DNA of 64,000 bases from Rhynochetos jubatus (lineage: Eukaryota > Chordata > Aves > Eurypygiformes > Rhynochetidae), in the NCBI GenBank assembly GCA_027574665.1, contig CM050654.1, positions 12,332,142 to 12,396,141 on the forward strand, in the 5' to 3' direction. Below the pieces are notes generated by a model, which was not told where the DNA came from, did not search any database, and was given only the letters and a program-made list of their open reading frames with translations. The translations under genes and the position numbers were made by a program. Below are positions 1 through 13,589 of the stretch, piece after piece; positions within the stretch are counted from its first letter, which is position 1; each line of letters starts with the position of its first letter.

Positions 1-1590
1 GGATCAAGGTGATGCTTTTGAAGCAAATTGTGGGATCATTCCCTCTTGCCCTGGTCTGGCTCACCTCACCAGGCAGCCAGGGCTGCACCACCCAGGTCTC
101 TTGGAGTGAGGTGACCTCCAGGAGGGCATCTAATGCCCTCCCACTCCTGAAGAGCACTCATCCATACCCAAGGTCTAGATAAATCCAGGCAGAAATGCAC
201 AGCCTAAACATAAATTCAGTGGACACTGAGTCCACAGCATGAGCTATTTACTTCCATAAACCCTTTGCTCTTGCACTACGACATTTGCAATTGTAGATAC
301 GCCTGTATCTCTTAAGGAAAGAAAAAATGGTCATTGCCAGTGCATTGTTTGTTGCCTGGCGATTATCTGTATAATTCTGTGATGAAAGACTAAATTTCCA
401 GCATTGATTCCTTTTATGACCTTGCCAGAAAGTATTTATCCCACTTTAAATTCTGGCTATCAGCTATATATTGTAATAGTCTTGTAGAGCATTATTATTT
501 TTGTAAGCCATTGGTAAACAGACCCGAGTTCATTACTCTCTGTATCTAAGCAGGTATTTTACCCTCTTTAAATGGCTATTGAAATTGCCTCTTTACATCT
601 GAATATTTACATACGTGTTGCTGGCAATTTTTGGAAGTTCAAAGACATATTTTTTCCTAAAAGGGCGATCAACAAACAAAATTAGAAAAACTTGACACCA
701 TAATAAATCAGAGTAACAACAAAATTGTAAAAATCATTTGTAATGACATATTTTGTTGCTGTTCTTGTTTGCTAGATTAGATTTCTGCTAAAGGTAATTG
801 AAGAAAAAATTGTTCTGGTTAGAGGGGTAAAATACATTAAAATTAAATTAGTTTCTTGAACTCTGCTTAGGTTTTAAGATATCATATCAAGGAATGAAAA
901 CACATTAAACAAGCATAATAGTCACTTTGTGTGGTTGCCCATAATGTACTTATGGTCCAGCCTTTCTGTCACTCCACAGGCAAGGCCTCTCGGGTAATGG
1001 CTATGGCATTTGGGCAAAATGCAAGCTTGGGCTCCGTTTGCTGCTCTCCACCCGAATTTCAGACCTCCCCTTGTGTCTTGCACAAACGCAGTATCTGCTC
1101 CCCGAGAAGCATGCAGAAGCCATGGGGTGTGGATTGGAGCATCCTGCAGTTCACGGACCGCAGGCAGCTGGTGCTGCTACAGGGGAGGAGGGATCTCAGT
1201 ACCTCCTTGTCCTTGACTGCTGGGACTTGGAAGTTCAGGCTACGGTTTTGTAGATTTTCTGTAAAGGAACATAAAACTGAACTGCCTTTCTTCTGCGTAG
1301 CCTTTTCGTGCCTCTTTCAAACACTAAATACAAACAGATGGGAAAATAATTCCTCAGAAACCAAATATTGAACAACTAAAAATATCAGTAGTTTTCCAAG
1401 TACTGTATCCTTGAGAAACTCTGAGCTGACAGAACTCACTTTCTCCACTTGATTCAAATCACAATACCTTCTAAAATATGCTTAACCGTTCCTTGTAGCT
1501 GAATATGGAAGTAGCATATGCTTTGGTTTATTAAATTGTTTTGATGCCTAATGTCCCATTAAGTGTACCCCACTTTCCCTGGGTTTTTTA
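1..1590. other. Unique non-coding sequence, partly AT-rich
   Basis: No gene or repeat is recognised. Bases 250-860 are AT-rich but non-repetitive and include a forkhead-type site GTAAACA (514-520), so this could be conserved regulatory sequence; that is inference from texture only. Bases 980-1,250 are GC-richer, have about seven CpGs, and follow an acceptor-like CTTTCTGTCACTCCACAG ending at 979. A frame of 146 codons starts at 931, but the other two frames are also open over much of the same stretch. That is what low stop-codon content produces, and none of the three resembles a known family. Confidence 0.6.
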
Positions 1591-1607
1591 ACCTTCTTTC
1601 TCTTCTA

Positions 1608-1623
1608 CCCTCCCTCCCTCCCC
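1608..1623 (-). other. G-quadruplex motif (minus strand)
   Basis: The plus strand reads three CCC runs and a final CCCC run, separated by single T bases. The minus strand therefore has four G-tracts with one-base loops, the most stable class of intramolecular G-quadruplex sequence. It lies in a pyrimidine-rich stretch (about 1,592-1,633). The motif is directly visible; folding in vivo is inference. Confidence 0.75.
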
Positions 1624-1639
1624 TTTCTCCTCCAAAAGA

Positions 1640-4208
1640 CTCATCAATCAGGCTAAGGGTCTGGGGTGTTTTTAAGAAAAAAAGAACAAACAAAAAGCTA
1701 AGCAGTCATGGATGGCAGTTCCCTCTGCAAGTGGTATGGGGAAACAAGCAATAACATTCTTTTTTAAAGCATCTTTCCACATCTGTAGAAAGCACTTAGG
1801 ATTTTTTCTTTCTTTTTTTATTGTTTACTAAATCAAAGCCAATGCATCTGAGGCTTATAGTGATGATAGCAAAAATTACAAAGACCTTTCATATGCAAAA
1901 AGACATTTTTGTATGACTGAAGATTTGAAATGTATTATGCCAATCTTGTATTCAAAGACCAGCTTTGCGGGGTTTGAGTTCTATTATGTGATTTTTCTGG
2001 AGGCTTTTTGTTTCTTGGGTATTTTCTCTTTTCCCTTCGTTTTCATAAGGTTTGTATTATTAGTACTTTGTAACATTATCATGGGGTCTTTCCTTTGAAC
2101 CCTGCACATGAGATGAATAAGAGAGCTGGTTTTGCTTTATGACTCAGCCTCTCTAATAGGTCTTCTGACTTTGGAAATATCCCCAGAATTCAGAAAACTA
2201 TCAGACAAATCTTCATCAGCAGTTTAGCGCTGGCTGCACGCTGCAGCACACAGCTTTGAAATTCGAAAGATCTTTTTATTCTGCTATTATGCATCTTGAA
2301 GGGATGCGTTATCTCGCTGTTGGGGGATTTGGAAGAGGGGGAGGGTGAAACACAAGAACTAGAACCAGAAAATATTTTTATGACCAAACCCCATGCTTTT
2401 AACGAAAATTGTCAGCTCCTCAAAGTTCAAGGTTGCTTTGTTTTGCTATTGCTGTTCTTAAGACATTTTCTGTCTGTGGTAATCCATCAGCTGTTCAAAA
2501 CTTTGACAGAAATAACTGCTGTCAAGTTTCCTGCTTCCTAGGCTTGTACCCATTAACTGACTCTTCACAGAAAGTTTGACTTTTCTTTGACCCATCTTCC
2601 CGCTGTCCTGGGGGTAAGTACCACCTGTTGCCTGCATCAGGCAATTCCTACAGCTCGGGTTGCAGTCTTAGGCCCCATGACTTTTGTGGAGTCAGAGTTC
2701 CAGTCTTATTACCTGATATTCTCCCTTGGTGTCTCATTTTCTTTGTTACTGAACTAAGCACCATTTATTACTTCCTCACACCTATGAAACTCCCCTCTCC
2801 TACCAGCATGGCATTTGGTGTTAGGAGGGAACCGAGAAGCACAAACTTCATCTTTGACTATTTTTGTTTAAATTAACAGATGTATGCCTTGACGTAGGAG
2901 TCAATCCACAGGGAAATTCTTACAGCACAATAAGCAGAATAGTTATGGTCATGCCTTAAATGTCCAAAAAGGTGTCTGGTCAGAGCCCTGCTGTCTCCTC
3001 ATGCCTTCTCCTGCAGTAGCATGCAAGGGCTGGCTAAGTGTTTGGGAGGTTCCTCTATTGCAAGTCCGTGGGTTCTGCTTCCTGCTGTGGAACCCAGGCA
3101 GGTACGAACTCTGCAATAACAAAGTAGACCCAAAAGTGGGTGGTTGCTGCCAGTGGTCAGCCCTGCCCTTAGGGAGGAGACCGCTCCTGTAGCAGGTCAG
3201 GCAAGATTTGCAGAGTGCTTGCTATCTGCTCCTGCACAAGGCAGCTTCAGCTCAGCTCCCCTGCAGCCAGGTTTGCCCCAGGTCCACCTGGGCACTGACT
3301 TAGGGACGTCTTGGCCACGTGTCCTGCCCTGCTGACAGCTGCTGAGCCATCATGAGAAACAAATGGCAAGAAGCTAATGATTTAGCCTCAGTCATTTGCA
3401 GGGTCTCTTTGGCCTCAGGCAGCCAAGGGCTAGTTACCACTTGCCTACTGCAAATTACCTCAAGCAGAACAAGTTGGCTTGCTTGGAAATAAAAATCTGT
3501 TAGGTCTAAGCAGCCAGGTGAAGAAATGTTGAATGCAGCTACTAATCCATGTGTGTGTTAGCAAGCATGTGAGTGTCAAATAAGTCAGCATGGGCTGAAA
3601 GTCATTGATCTCGAAATAAAACTGATTTGGAAGGTTAAGGCCAGATATCCTCTTGCCACTGCCAAAAACAGCAGCTACCAAAATGGAAATCAAGAAAGAT
3701 GTGTCCCAGGAGCTCTTGAGTTTACAAGTTACAGCTATATTTTAAATTGAGGTCAACAGGGATCGGTTGCCTGTTTAGAAGTGTTTGTGCCTTATAACTA
3801 TCAGCAGTTTCTGTGCTAAATGAGAAAGATAAAATTACAAGAACTCATGAAGCAGTTTTTCTCTTGATGGCATATTTGGATACATACAAATGCCTACAGC
3901 ATTGCAGCATCTCAGAATCCTGTTCATAAACAATCCCAAAATTGTCCTGCAAAGCAGTATCTATCTACCTTACTGACAGATTCAGAACAAATTGTGCTAT
4001 ATGAGGTTCAATTTTTTTTAATAGAATAAAAAAATTTGCAGAGCTATGCAGATGTTTCAGCCATTTGGCTCACTCTAATCAAATATGGTGAAGAAGCTCT
4101 AAGTGTGTTTCAAGTTTATAGCATGTCAGTTCAGCTGGCTTGACTGTTTTTTTTTTTCTATAGAAAGTCTTGGAAAATGCATTCAGTAGAGCAAAATGGT
4201 GCTGCTGC
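1640..4208. other. Unique non-coding sequence
   Basis: No gene recognised. Open frames here (for example 1,913-2,098, very rich in F, I and L) reflect base composition. A GC-richer patch at about 3,000-3,340 has overlapping frames and no convincing splice structure. A TGACTCAGC AP-1/MAF-like motif at 2,141 is one of several such motifs in the window and has no supporting context. Confidence 0.6.
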
Positions 4209-4281
4209 TAATATTAATAATAATACTTAGTACTTCAATTGCATTTCATATTTTCAGTGCTGTACAAATGCTAATTAATTA
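4209..4281 (+). repeat. Possible ancient interspersed-repeat tail
   Basis: The stretch runs from ATTAATAATAATACTTAGTA through a GTGCTGTACAAATG core into CTAATTAATTAG. From memory this pattern (AATAAT run, ACTTAG, then a GCGCTTTACAAA-like core and an ATTAATTA tail) recurs in very old amniote SINE/LINE 3' ends. I cannot name the family from the sequence alone. It could also be a chance AT-rich microsatellite next to unique sequence. Confidence 0.35.
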
Positions 4282-7200
4282 GGCTGTGTAGCTGAATGCC
4301 AAATAGAGAAAAAGCCTTGTGTCGCTGCTTGTAGAACAAGTTATCTTGATTATTGCACTTTTAATATTTTCCTTGGGATAGCACTAGTAATCCAAGGGAC
4401 AATTCAATTGCATGGAGCACAGCAGGGGCTGGGGGGACAACAGCCACAAAAACCCCAAGGATGTGCTGATCCCAAAACTGTGGCAAGCTCGTGTGATTTT
4501 AGTGTTTGGAATGAAAGAAGGTGTCTTTATTCCAGAATTAGGCTTTTAGCTAAGTGACAGAAATGGAACAATTGTTTTCCTATTCTGCACAAAATCTGAG
4601 TTCGATGCTTTTCCAATTCCATCCTGAGGTACCACCTTTGCAAGTTTCTCATCCTTTCTCAAATGTATGAAGCTCACACACCATCCCCAAATACATCTTC
4701 AGTACCCTGCTGCTAGAGAATAGCTCAAACCACTGTACAGCTGCTGCCGGGGATCACTACACAACCACCTTGTTTTTTGTTTGACCTGTAAAACAAGTTC
4801 TTTTTGCACCAGGGGCAAGTGGCTGAGGCTGCCATCAGGCCCCAGGGTCCCAAACAAAGGGTGGCCCAACCCATAGCCAGAGACTGGCTGGGACAGGAGA
4901 GGAGGAAAGGGAACTGGATCTCCCAAATCCCCTTCTTTGCACCTCTGGGGATGTCATGTTAGCTGAAGGGAGAAGGCTGCATGTGGAGAACATGTATAGC
5001 AGGGCCACAAGGTGAAAAATATAGAAACTCTTAATCTCCAGCCTTTTTGCAGGGGTCAGTAGTGCCATTTTCCAGTTAATATAAAAATACTTTTCTGAGG
5101 ACCCACACAGTCAATATTTGCTAAATGCAGTGTCGATCCTGAGCCTTGTGTTTCATCACCACGGCATCACTTCAAAAAAGCCAAAAGCCAAACCACTGTA
5201 CTTCCTCAGAAGACATCGTGCACTGGCAGTTTGAAGTCTGGAAGATGTTCTTGTAGTGGAGCCACTTCTCTGAGAGCTGAGCTGCTGCAGGCAGTGTGGG
5301 GGAGTTGACTTTTTCCTGGAAATGATCATTCCATTTCAGGGAAAATCACAGGAGAATTAAAGTTAAGCCCCTGGGCTGTGCATTGGTAGCATTAATTTTG
5401 CATCAAGTGGCAGAGAGACATGAGTCATCCTCAAGAGGATGGTGCTCTGCCCCAGCTCAGGGTCCTCTCCCTGGAGAGAACAGTCACCCGCTGGTGCTGC
5501 TGCAGCTTCTCAGGACATTGCTCATCCGGGACCTGCTCGGGTCCTTCCTCTGAGACAGCCTGCCCTGCCAGTCACCACTGGAGATGGGGCTTTGAGGAGG
5601 AGGCGGCATGGTGTTACTCTTCCTCAGGAGCAAGGACGTGGGAGAGTCAACCACTCTTTGTGTCTCTTACATGTTATTTACTTTGTCAGCTCTCCCTACT
5701 GAGTAACTTTGTCAATTCCTGGTTTGCCCATATTTATTTTTGCATAAATTGTTTTCTTCTGAAGAACATGAGAGAGTTTGTACATGTTGAGTGTATTGGG
5801 TTTGTGCAAACACAGTACAGCAAGCTATGAGTTAGTAAGGAGACATTCAAATCCCATCCAGCATCTCCTGAGCATCAGCAAGTGCCGAACTATTCCCTGG
5901 AGCCCCAACTGCAGTTCTGCATGTTTCACTGAGGATAGTTATCTTCTGATGCTTCTAGTTCATCGGTAACCATCAGAGGCAAAACCAGCCTGACTTAAAA
6001 TAAACTAGGGAGCTGCTTTCAAAGGTGCTCTGCCGATAATCTGTATAAAAGAGCATCCTGAGATGGTTTCATAGGCAATGTTTTCCCAGTCTCACATGCT
6101 TTATTATCCTTAAACACATCCAGACCATGGAGATGATGGGAAGGAATCATGACATTTGTTCACATTTGAGAAGGACTTTAAAAACTCTTGTAACCGATAT
6201 GGAGAGAGAAATAAAGGTAAAATAGTAGTCCCTCTTTTTCCTTCTCTTCCAGAGTTAATGGAAGATTTGTTAGTGCTTTTGAAAGAAACAGGTTTTTATC
6301 CTGAAAATGCCTGCTACACCATGTTGCTGTCTCAGAAAGAGAGAAATAGGCTGCTGGTTTGGAATCAGCAGTTCAGAAATGTTGTTTGTCTCCACTGATT
6401 TTGGTGGGGGTTTTTTCCTGTTGCTCACTATAACTATTATGATGAAACAGCAGCTAATTGTTGATCTGACCAGCAGGCCTCTGTTAAACCATTAGTCTTT
6501 GGTTTGATGAAAGCAGTGTGTCTAGCATCCTATTTCCAGATTGCCTCTTGAAATTGTCTTGGTTTTCTTTATGACTCTAAGAAATCCCTGTTGTTATACT
6601 TTTGTGTAATTTGGATGTGAGCAGTTCCGTTATTGAAGCGCAAGTGCAAGGTGCTTCCATAACTTTGTGGATGGCATGTTATGATGATCATTTCTTACAT
6701 AATACTTTTCAAAAATATGAACATCAATAGACTGATCTTTCCAGACTTCTGTTTTGAGAGGGAGGAGCTGAAGTGGTAAAATTGGTGGAATTACTTTTTG
6801 TGAATATAAATTATCCATTTTCTTTTTGTGGTTGGCAGACCATTTTGAAACTGACTGTGGTTTCCATACTGGTATGATTTGCCCATATGTTATACTCTGG
6901 AATAATAGACCCCACAGCTCAGACTGCCAGGCATTTGGTCACCTCCTGAGTTATACTGAGTGGCAGACTAATGCAGAGTGGGATTGTGCACTGCAGTCTC
7001 AGGAATTGCTCCTGTTCAGCAGATCGCTCAGCTGAAGGCACGTGAACAAGAGAACAGCAATGCTGGCCATCAGTGAATTATCTCTGCAAGAGTGACCATG
7101 CCCCTCTCAAAGCAACAGAATATTGAGGAACCCAAATACTAAATGTTTAAAACGAAAGAACAAGGGACACCTGCAATGGCATGTATGTAGCAGTACTGTT

Positions 7201-10200
7201 TATTTTCCATATTATTTTGAAAATACCATGTTTGCAGTTTTTAAACCTGTCGTTGATGTCTGCTGCCCGGACAGCAGTGGGTTTGGAGGGTTCATTATAC
7301 CCTTACACTGCTTGCTGCACTCTGCCAGCCAAATCCCTCTGTGGCAGGAGACAAAAATGCTCCCAAATCTAAAGCTAATTGAAAAGTTATGAAAGATATT
7401 ACAGAACTCCCCAGTTCTATGGAGGGATGGGTGGTTGAGTGCTAATCGACTCAGAATATATTTCTGCTGGGACCAGCACTTACTGGCAAGTAATTATTCT
7501 TTAAAAGATAGACATCATAATGGATTCTGCTTCCCAAGAACATGGTATCTCCAAGAACAATACAGACCAAAATGGGCATCACGTTTTCCCAGTGAAGATG
7601 AGTATACTTTGATTATATTGCTACTGCTGGATCAATTAGGTGAAGCTGCTCATTTGCAATTAGGCTCGCTAGGCACTAACTCTATTAACGCTCCCAGACA
7701 GGAGCTCTGCATCAGCGCTCCTGCACCAGAGCTCTCTATTTACATGCCTGTAATGGACAGCCATAAGGTACCTCTGCTCTCCCAGGAACCGTGTTCATGG
7801 TGGTGACAGGGTCTTGTAACACACTCCTTGGGCATTAAAATCATTCAAAGTTTTTACTGCTCAATGCAGAGTGCAGGATTCTACACCTAAATAGTGTCAG
7901 CTGTGTTTGTTTACTTACTAGAAAAGGGCTGGTCTGGCTTTAATGGATGATATGGCTCCTACATCTTCATGCTGAATCTGCTATGAGATTCGCTTTTCTT
8001 TAGCATTTAGGGAAAAGCAAATTAGCATGTATTGTAGCATTATATATCCTGATGCTAAAATATATCCCTGGGTTTATATATTTCTTCCATGTACATACAC
8101 ATAAATATAGCTTGCTCTATCCTGCAGATGCACACACATGCAGAATTTGCATTTCATATTCTCTGTTGTAGCTCAGTAGATAAAAGATTACCTTTGGGTC
8201 CTCTGCGGTCATTCGCTTTCCCATGCTTTTCTGCCTCTCCCCCCACTGTTACCGTTTGGGTTAACTCTTCTTTTAGCTGAATGAAACGTGCACTCCATAT
8301 TCAGCATTCTAAACTGAAGTTACCTAAATATTTAAGTCTTTGCTGTGCTGAAGCTACATACAACAACCTCTTTTTCTGGAGTTAGCTCTACTCAGAATAT
8401 AGCCAACACATCTGCGCTGAAGATTTACAATGGGATAAACAAGACCAAAATCTCCTTCATACAAATTCAATGACTTTTGTGTCTGAAGCAGTAATTATCT
8501 AGTGTCATAAGAAAAGCAATAATAGTTTGCTAATGCTTCTTCCAAGAGACACGGGACACATCAGACAGTCTGAATCTGTTCTGTAAAGTACAGGAGAAGT
8601 TACTGAAGATTAAAACTGAATTAGAGAACATACCAATGCAATCACATGAAACAAAAGCCACAGACATGCCAGATTGTAATTGCAAACACTGTTTTGTAGC
8701 ATGTTCTCTCATGTGGAAGCAAAAATAACCACATTCTCCAGTCCCTTTTCAGACATTTTTATGAATGTTGCATTTTGTTGTTTTTCCCCACTGTACAAAC
8801 CAGGTGTTCCTTTTTGCTGCAAAACAACAATACATCATTTACGTGAAGTTCATTTTTTGAAGCTCAGCGAGTTGAGGCTTTCTCCGTTTCCCTGGCCGTA
8901 TCCAATCAGCTAGCGGAGGCACTGGCATATGTCATAAATTTTGCTGGGAATGTGGGCCAGCTGAAATGTGTACCAATTCAGAGATCACATCTCCTCAGCA
9001 CCCCACTAGGCAGGAAAGGAAATGAAATGTGTTTGCCGTGCTCTGCTGAGGCAAGAGGATGGAGCAGGAGCTGAAAGAGATCTGAATTCTTAGCAGGAAA
9101 GAAAACCTCTCTCAAAACTTTGAGGGAAAAAAACAAAGTTAAACCCCAGAACACCGCATATGCTTTTCTGCAAGAGCCTTTTCTCACCAGCCTCCGAATC
9201 CAACACACCTCTTGCTTCCAGTGATTCGCCAAGGCTTTCCCTTTTATTGCCCCAGCAGCGGATGCCTTGCAGGAGATCTGTGTTTGTTAATTCACTCCTT
9301 TGCCCGCTCTAGGATGGCTACATGCCGTGCCCACCCTCATAGCCAGAATTTGTCACGTGAGAAGTGGGATATTTATCAAATTTGGGGCTTATCGTCATCC
9401 TGAGAAAGTCAGTCCTGGCTTGTTTGACCTTGAACTCTGGACTGCGGTGTCATTTTGCAGTGATTTCTGGTTTCTGTGTTACCCCATTTTTTTCCTGACC
9501 ATCCTCTCTCCATTTTGGGAAGCAGAGGTCAGGGTAAACAAACACATCTAAATGACTGTTTCTTCTTACTGTTGCAGATTAAATGTTCTCCAAAAACTAC
9601 TCTTTGGTTTCTACCGCTGGGGAATGAACAGTTTGAACCCTGGATGGTGTGAGAAAATACAGGCATTACAAAATCCCTTGAAATCATGATGGGATGTGGG
9701 GGGTGTGGCTTCCTCATGTATTTGTTCCAATAGGTTTCCGTGACTGTAATGAACTTAGTGCAAAACACTGCTTGCTTTCATGTAGTATGTAGGAAAAGGG
9801 GGGTGAAAACAAAGTGAAAAGGGATTTAACTGTGCTTGATTACTCTCTGGATTACTTTTGTCTGTTTGCTTCAGGGTTTTTCTCTTAACTTTGCGTCAGG
9901 GGTTTGTATTGACTTTGCTGAATTATTGAAGGTAGTTGCAAATGATGCATGAAATGAAAAATCCTTCTTCACCCTTTGCGCAGACTGCCAGCAGACAGTT
10001 CTGTGCAATCACTGGTGAGCTGCGCTGTGATACCAGGTGTACCTAGATACCCACAAAAATTGCTGGATTTAACGGTAATGGGAGTTTCTGTGCTTGATAG
10101 TTCTCTTACTCCTTTCACCTGTCAGGTTCAGAAGAAACGCAACCTGCTGCCAGGGCGGTTGCCATCACTGAAGGCAGTTACACCCACCATAATCTTGCAT

Positions 10201-13200
10201 TGCTTACTAGGGGTAGCATTTGGGCCTGAGCCAAAGAAAATAGGCATCCTTCTGCTGTGCTTCTAGAAATCAGTCCCTTCAGCTTCTCTCAGGTTTATGA
10301 CCGTACGTGTGTGTCTTTTAATATTTATTAAGGGCAAGCTTGGCAGAGAATGCAGAAAAGTTACCTAGAGGCTGCTACAGCATAACATACATCTGCACAG
10401 TGAGAAAAGGACTCATGAAGTAGAAGGATAGGAGCACCACAAATAAACACAATTGGAGAGGAACAATTACTAAGTTGTAGCAGGAGGAAGAGGTGTGCAT
10501 GGGAAGGAAGCCTACATTGTGCAAGGGTGAGGGAATGGAGCAGTGAAGGAAGAGAGAAGAAAACAGACCTGGAGGTAGAAGATTGGACTGTGAGTTTCTC
10601 AGGATAAGCCCCAGAGAAAATGTGGAGCATGCAAAAGTTATCCCACATTGAAAATAGGTCTAGGAGCAGCATGTGGCAGGGTTGAGGCCTCTCGGTTGGC
10701 AGTTTGTCCCTGGTCTGGAACAGGAACAAGCAACTTTCACTATCTGTCTCTCACACTCACCCAGCTGATGAGAGACCGAACAGGCTCGAAGAAGCAGGCA
10801 AGTCTGTGCTGTGTAATGTATGGGTTCACTTTTGTTTTCTGTTTTGAAATGTGGTCTACCTGTTAAAGGAATCTCCGTTCTGAAAAGCTGCATTTCCATA
10901 TAGCTACAAAAAGAAGGTTGCACCGCTCTGTGAATTGAGCAGTACACATGGTTGACAACCAACTCTGGAATTGCAGGGGCTTTTCAGCAACTTGTGTGCT
11001 TCATTTCTGAGCGGTGTTTGTTTTACCAAAGCATCCCTTGCTCGGAGACCCTTATGCAAAACACTACATTTGCTTGATAGAATTTGAAAATCTTCTGAAA
11101 AAACATATGAGTAAGTGATAACGTTAGGGTTTGGAGTTTAATTGTGACTGTGCTGCACAGCTGCGAACACCAGTCTGCTGACAATTTATGAACTCATCTA
11201 GGTTTTTCAGGAAAATTTAATTTGAGGAAGTTGTGTTTATCAACTTCCTGGCTTGTTGTCAACAGCATGCTGCTTTCTTTTTAATATGAGGTGCTAATTA
11301 TGTTTCCCTCAGACTTCAATATAAATAAAATGTATTTGGCAGTTGCCAACAGCTTTGCAGAGTACGATAATGCCATCATGCAAACTTTGAGGTTCTCTGA
11401 GCCTGAGTTTATGCTTCTAGGTTGTGTAGTTTACACGTATATTTCACACCATGGACAAAAAGATATGACCTGCAGAGATCGCTACCAGAGGAGCCTGTTT
11501 TGCAGAAGTTTTGGAGAACGTAAAAAATGCCAGAAAGTGTAATAGCACTGAAAATCAGAAACACCAGTTCTTTATGAAGCTGAACACGACAAAGCTGGTC
11601 TTTAGTGAAAATCTTGTGGCGTTAAGAGCTTGAATTGGATAAGCAAGAGTATCCCTGTGAAATTCATTCTTGACTCCTAAACTGAGAAGAATTAGGTAAG
11701 AATAAGCCATTCAGAGGTGGTGGCTTCCTCTTGTTTCCAGCAAGAGGGCAATGATCTGTGTTCTACTGATCCCCACGCTATGAAAACTAATAGTTTTCAG
11801 TTAAGGGAGATCACAGAAAACTTTCTAAAAAGAGTGAGCTACAGACCCTCCTCTGGATACAACAGGGGGAAGAACACTGCCCCAAAATTCCTCTTCCCTG
11901 TGCAACAGCTCTGACAGTGATACGCTGAGTAGATCCTGCTAGGACATCCCCTCAGACATGAGCTGCCCCAGCAACTCTTGGAGATCTTCAATTAGAGGCT
12001 ATTAAAGGCATATTGAGCCTCTTCAATACCCACAACAAAAGAAAACAATTGCAGGAGAGAAAGAAAAGAATTGGTAAAGGCTTGAATGCAGCTTGAATAT
12101 TGTATGAGAGACGGAGGCAACCTATTTCCACAGGCTATCGCGTTAGGGACAGAATCGCATTAGGGCAGGACAGTCCTGTCATTTCCTTTGACAGTGACTG
12201 TCTCAACAGCAGTGTTTTGAAGCTAAATAATCTGTGGGCTGCTGCTCAGAAGAAAGGATGATGAGGTATCGATTGCTTTTTGGTTAGCGAGAGGGAGAGT
12301 GAAAGGGTGCAGTCTATTTATAATGTCTGGTCACCCCTGTGGACAGAGCCAGACCCAGAAACCCTGGGAAACCTGTGTTTCGATCAGAAGGAGGTAATTT
12401 CACTGAAGCCTCCATAACCTTTGCAAATATGTTACTGATATCAAAACTGAAGAAAGGGGCAGAGAGGTGATATAGGAAACCATGTTTTGAAATTATTAGG
12501 TCTATTTGAGATTAAGAGACTGTGCCTTTTTATTTTTTTTGTCCTTTATATTCTTAAAAATCATTTTACTTCAATTATATTGCACTTAAATATTATGTTG
12601 TTAAGCAAAATTTGCTCTCAGTGTATTTATAGAAAATCTTGAAATGGGAGAGGCTTTTCAAAATTTTTGTGCTTTAAGTAAGATTTTTAATAATCCACTT
12701 TGCGAAATAGGTTTTGTATCTTCCATGCAGATACAGCTACAATCTTGCTCCCTATCATAATTAAAAGACAATTCCTTGACATTTCTGCCTCCTTTTTTTC
12801 CTTTAGATTAAATGTTTCTTTAGAAGAAATACTGTGACTTGCTCTTTCCCTTCTGCTCCTGCTGTGCTATCACCCACATTGTAGGACTGGTTTCACGTTT
12901 GTATTCAGCACGACTGCTTTGTGGCTGTTTCCTTCCAAAAGTCGTGATGTTTGCATCTTCCTGGCAAAAGTCGCTCTAGGACCTGTGTGCAATGATGACA
13001 GGATCATTTACAATGTTCACCTCCCTTTGAACAGTGTCTTTGACTGATTCGCTCGTGCTTGCACGCAGCAGTTGCCCTCCTGAGGATGCACAGAAGTGGA
13101 ACACCTCTGGGGAGTCCTAAAATGCTAGCCAGGCAACAAGGATAACATCTTTTTCCTTCCCCCAGGAGCCACTAACCATGCACAGGCATAGGAGATGAAC

Positions 13201-13589
13201 ACATATTTCTTACAACTGCAAGGAAAGAAAGATAATTCAGCTCCCAGAAGAGATTTGTGATATGAAAACGTGTCCCTTCTCCCTACCCAAACTAAAGCAA
13301 ATTGACTTCTCTAGTCAATTTGATTTAGGTCAGCATGCCAAGCACTACAAGCATTGCCAAGCCCTTAAGAGGGACAGATTCCTCAGAAATGAAGATGTGT
13401 CCAATGTAAATGTGCCCTGCTGGCACCCCACTGTCTGGTCCCACATGATTCTAGTCCGTTACATCACCTACTGCCATTTCTATTGCTTTTCTTTTTCCTA
13501 ACACAGTAACATATACTTTTCCTCATGCTTTTTCTAAGAGTATTTTTATGATTTATCTGAAAGAATAATTTTCTACAGTTGAAACAGGG
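4282..13589. other. Unique non-coding sequence
   Basis: About 9 kb with no recognised gene, RNA gene or mobile element. The open frames (for example 5,420-5,830, 7,435-7,806, and 10,361-10,729 on the minus strand) have no recognisable domains. The stretch 7,600-7,700 has a conserved-element texture: non-repetitive, AT-rich, with ATTTGCAAT and ATTAACGC words. Bases 10,490-10,570 are purine-rich. An AP-1 heptamer TGAGTCA sits at 5,421-5,427. I see nothing else to annotate. Confidence 0.6.

Noticed and set aside
931-1371. 146-codon plus-strand open frame as a gene
   Set aside because: Other frames are open over the same bases, there is no family resemblance, and start and end have no gene context.
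1913-2098. Hydrophobic small protein (membrane-like)
   Set aside because: The F/I/L richness comes from T-rich DNA; there is no conserved context.
5420-5830. 136-codon plus-strand open frame
   Set aside because: Two frames are open together in a GC-richer patch, with no homology or splice structure.
11735-11751. CTCF-like site around CCAGCAAGAGGGCAATG
   Set aside because: The core half matches, but the upstream half is out of register by one base.
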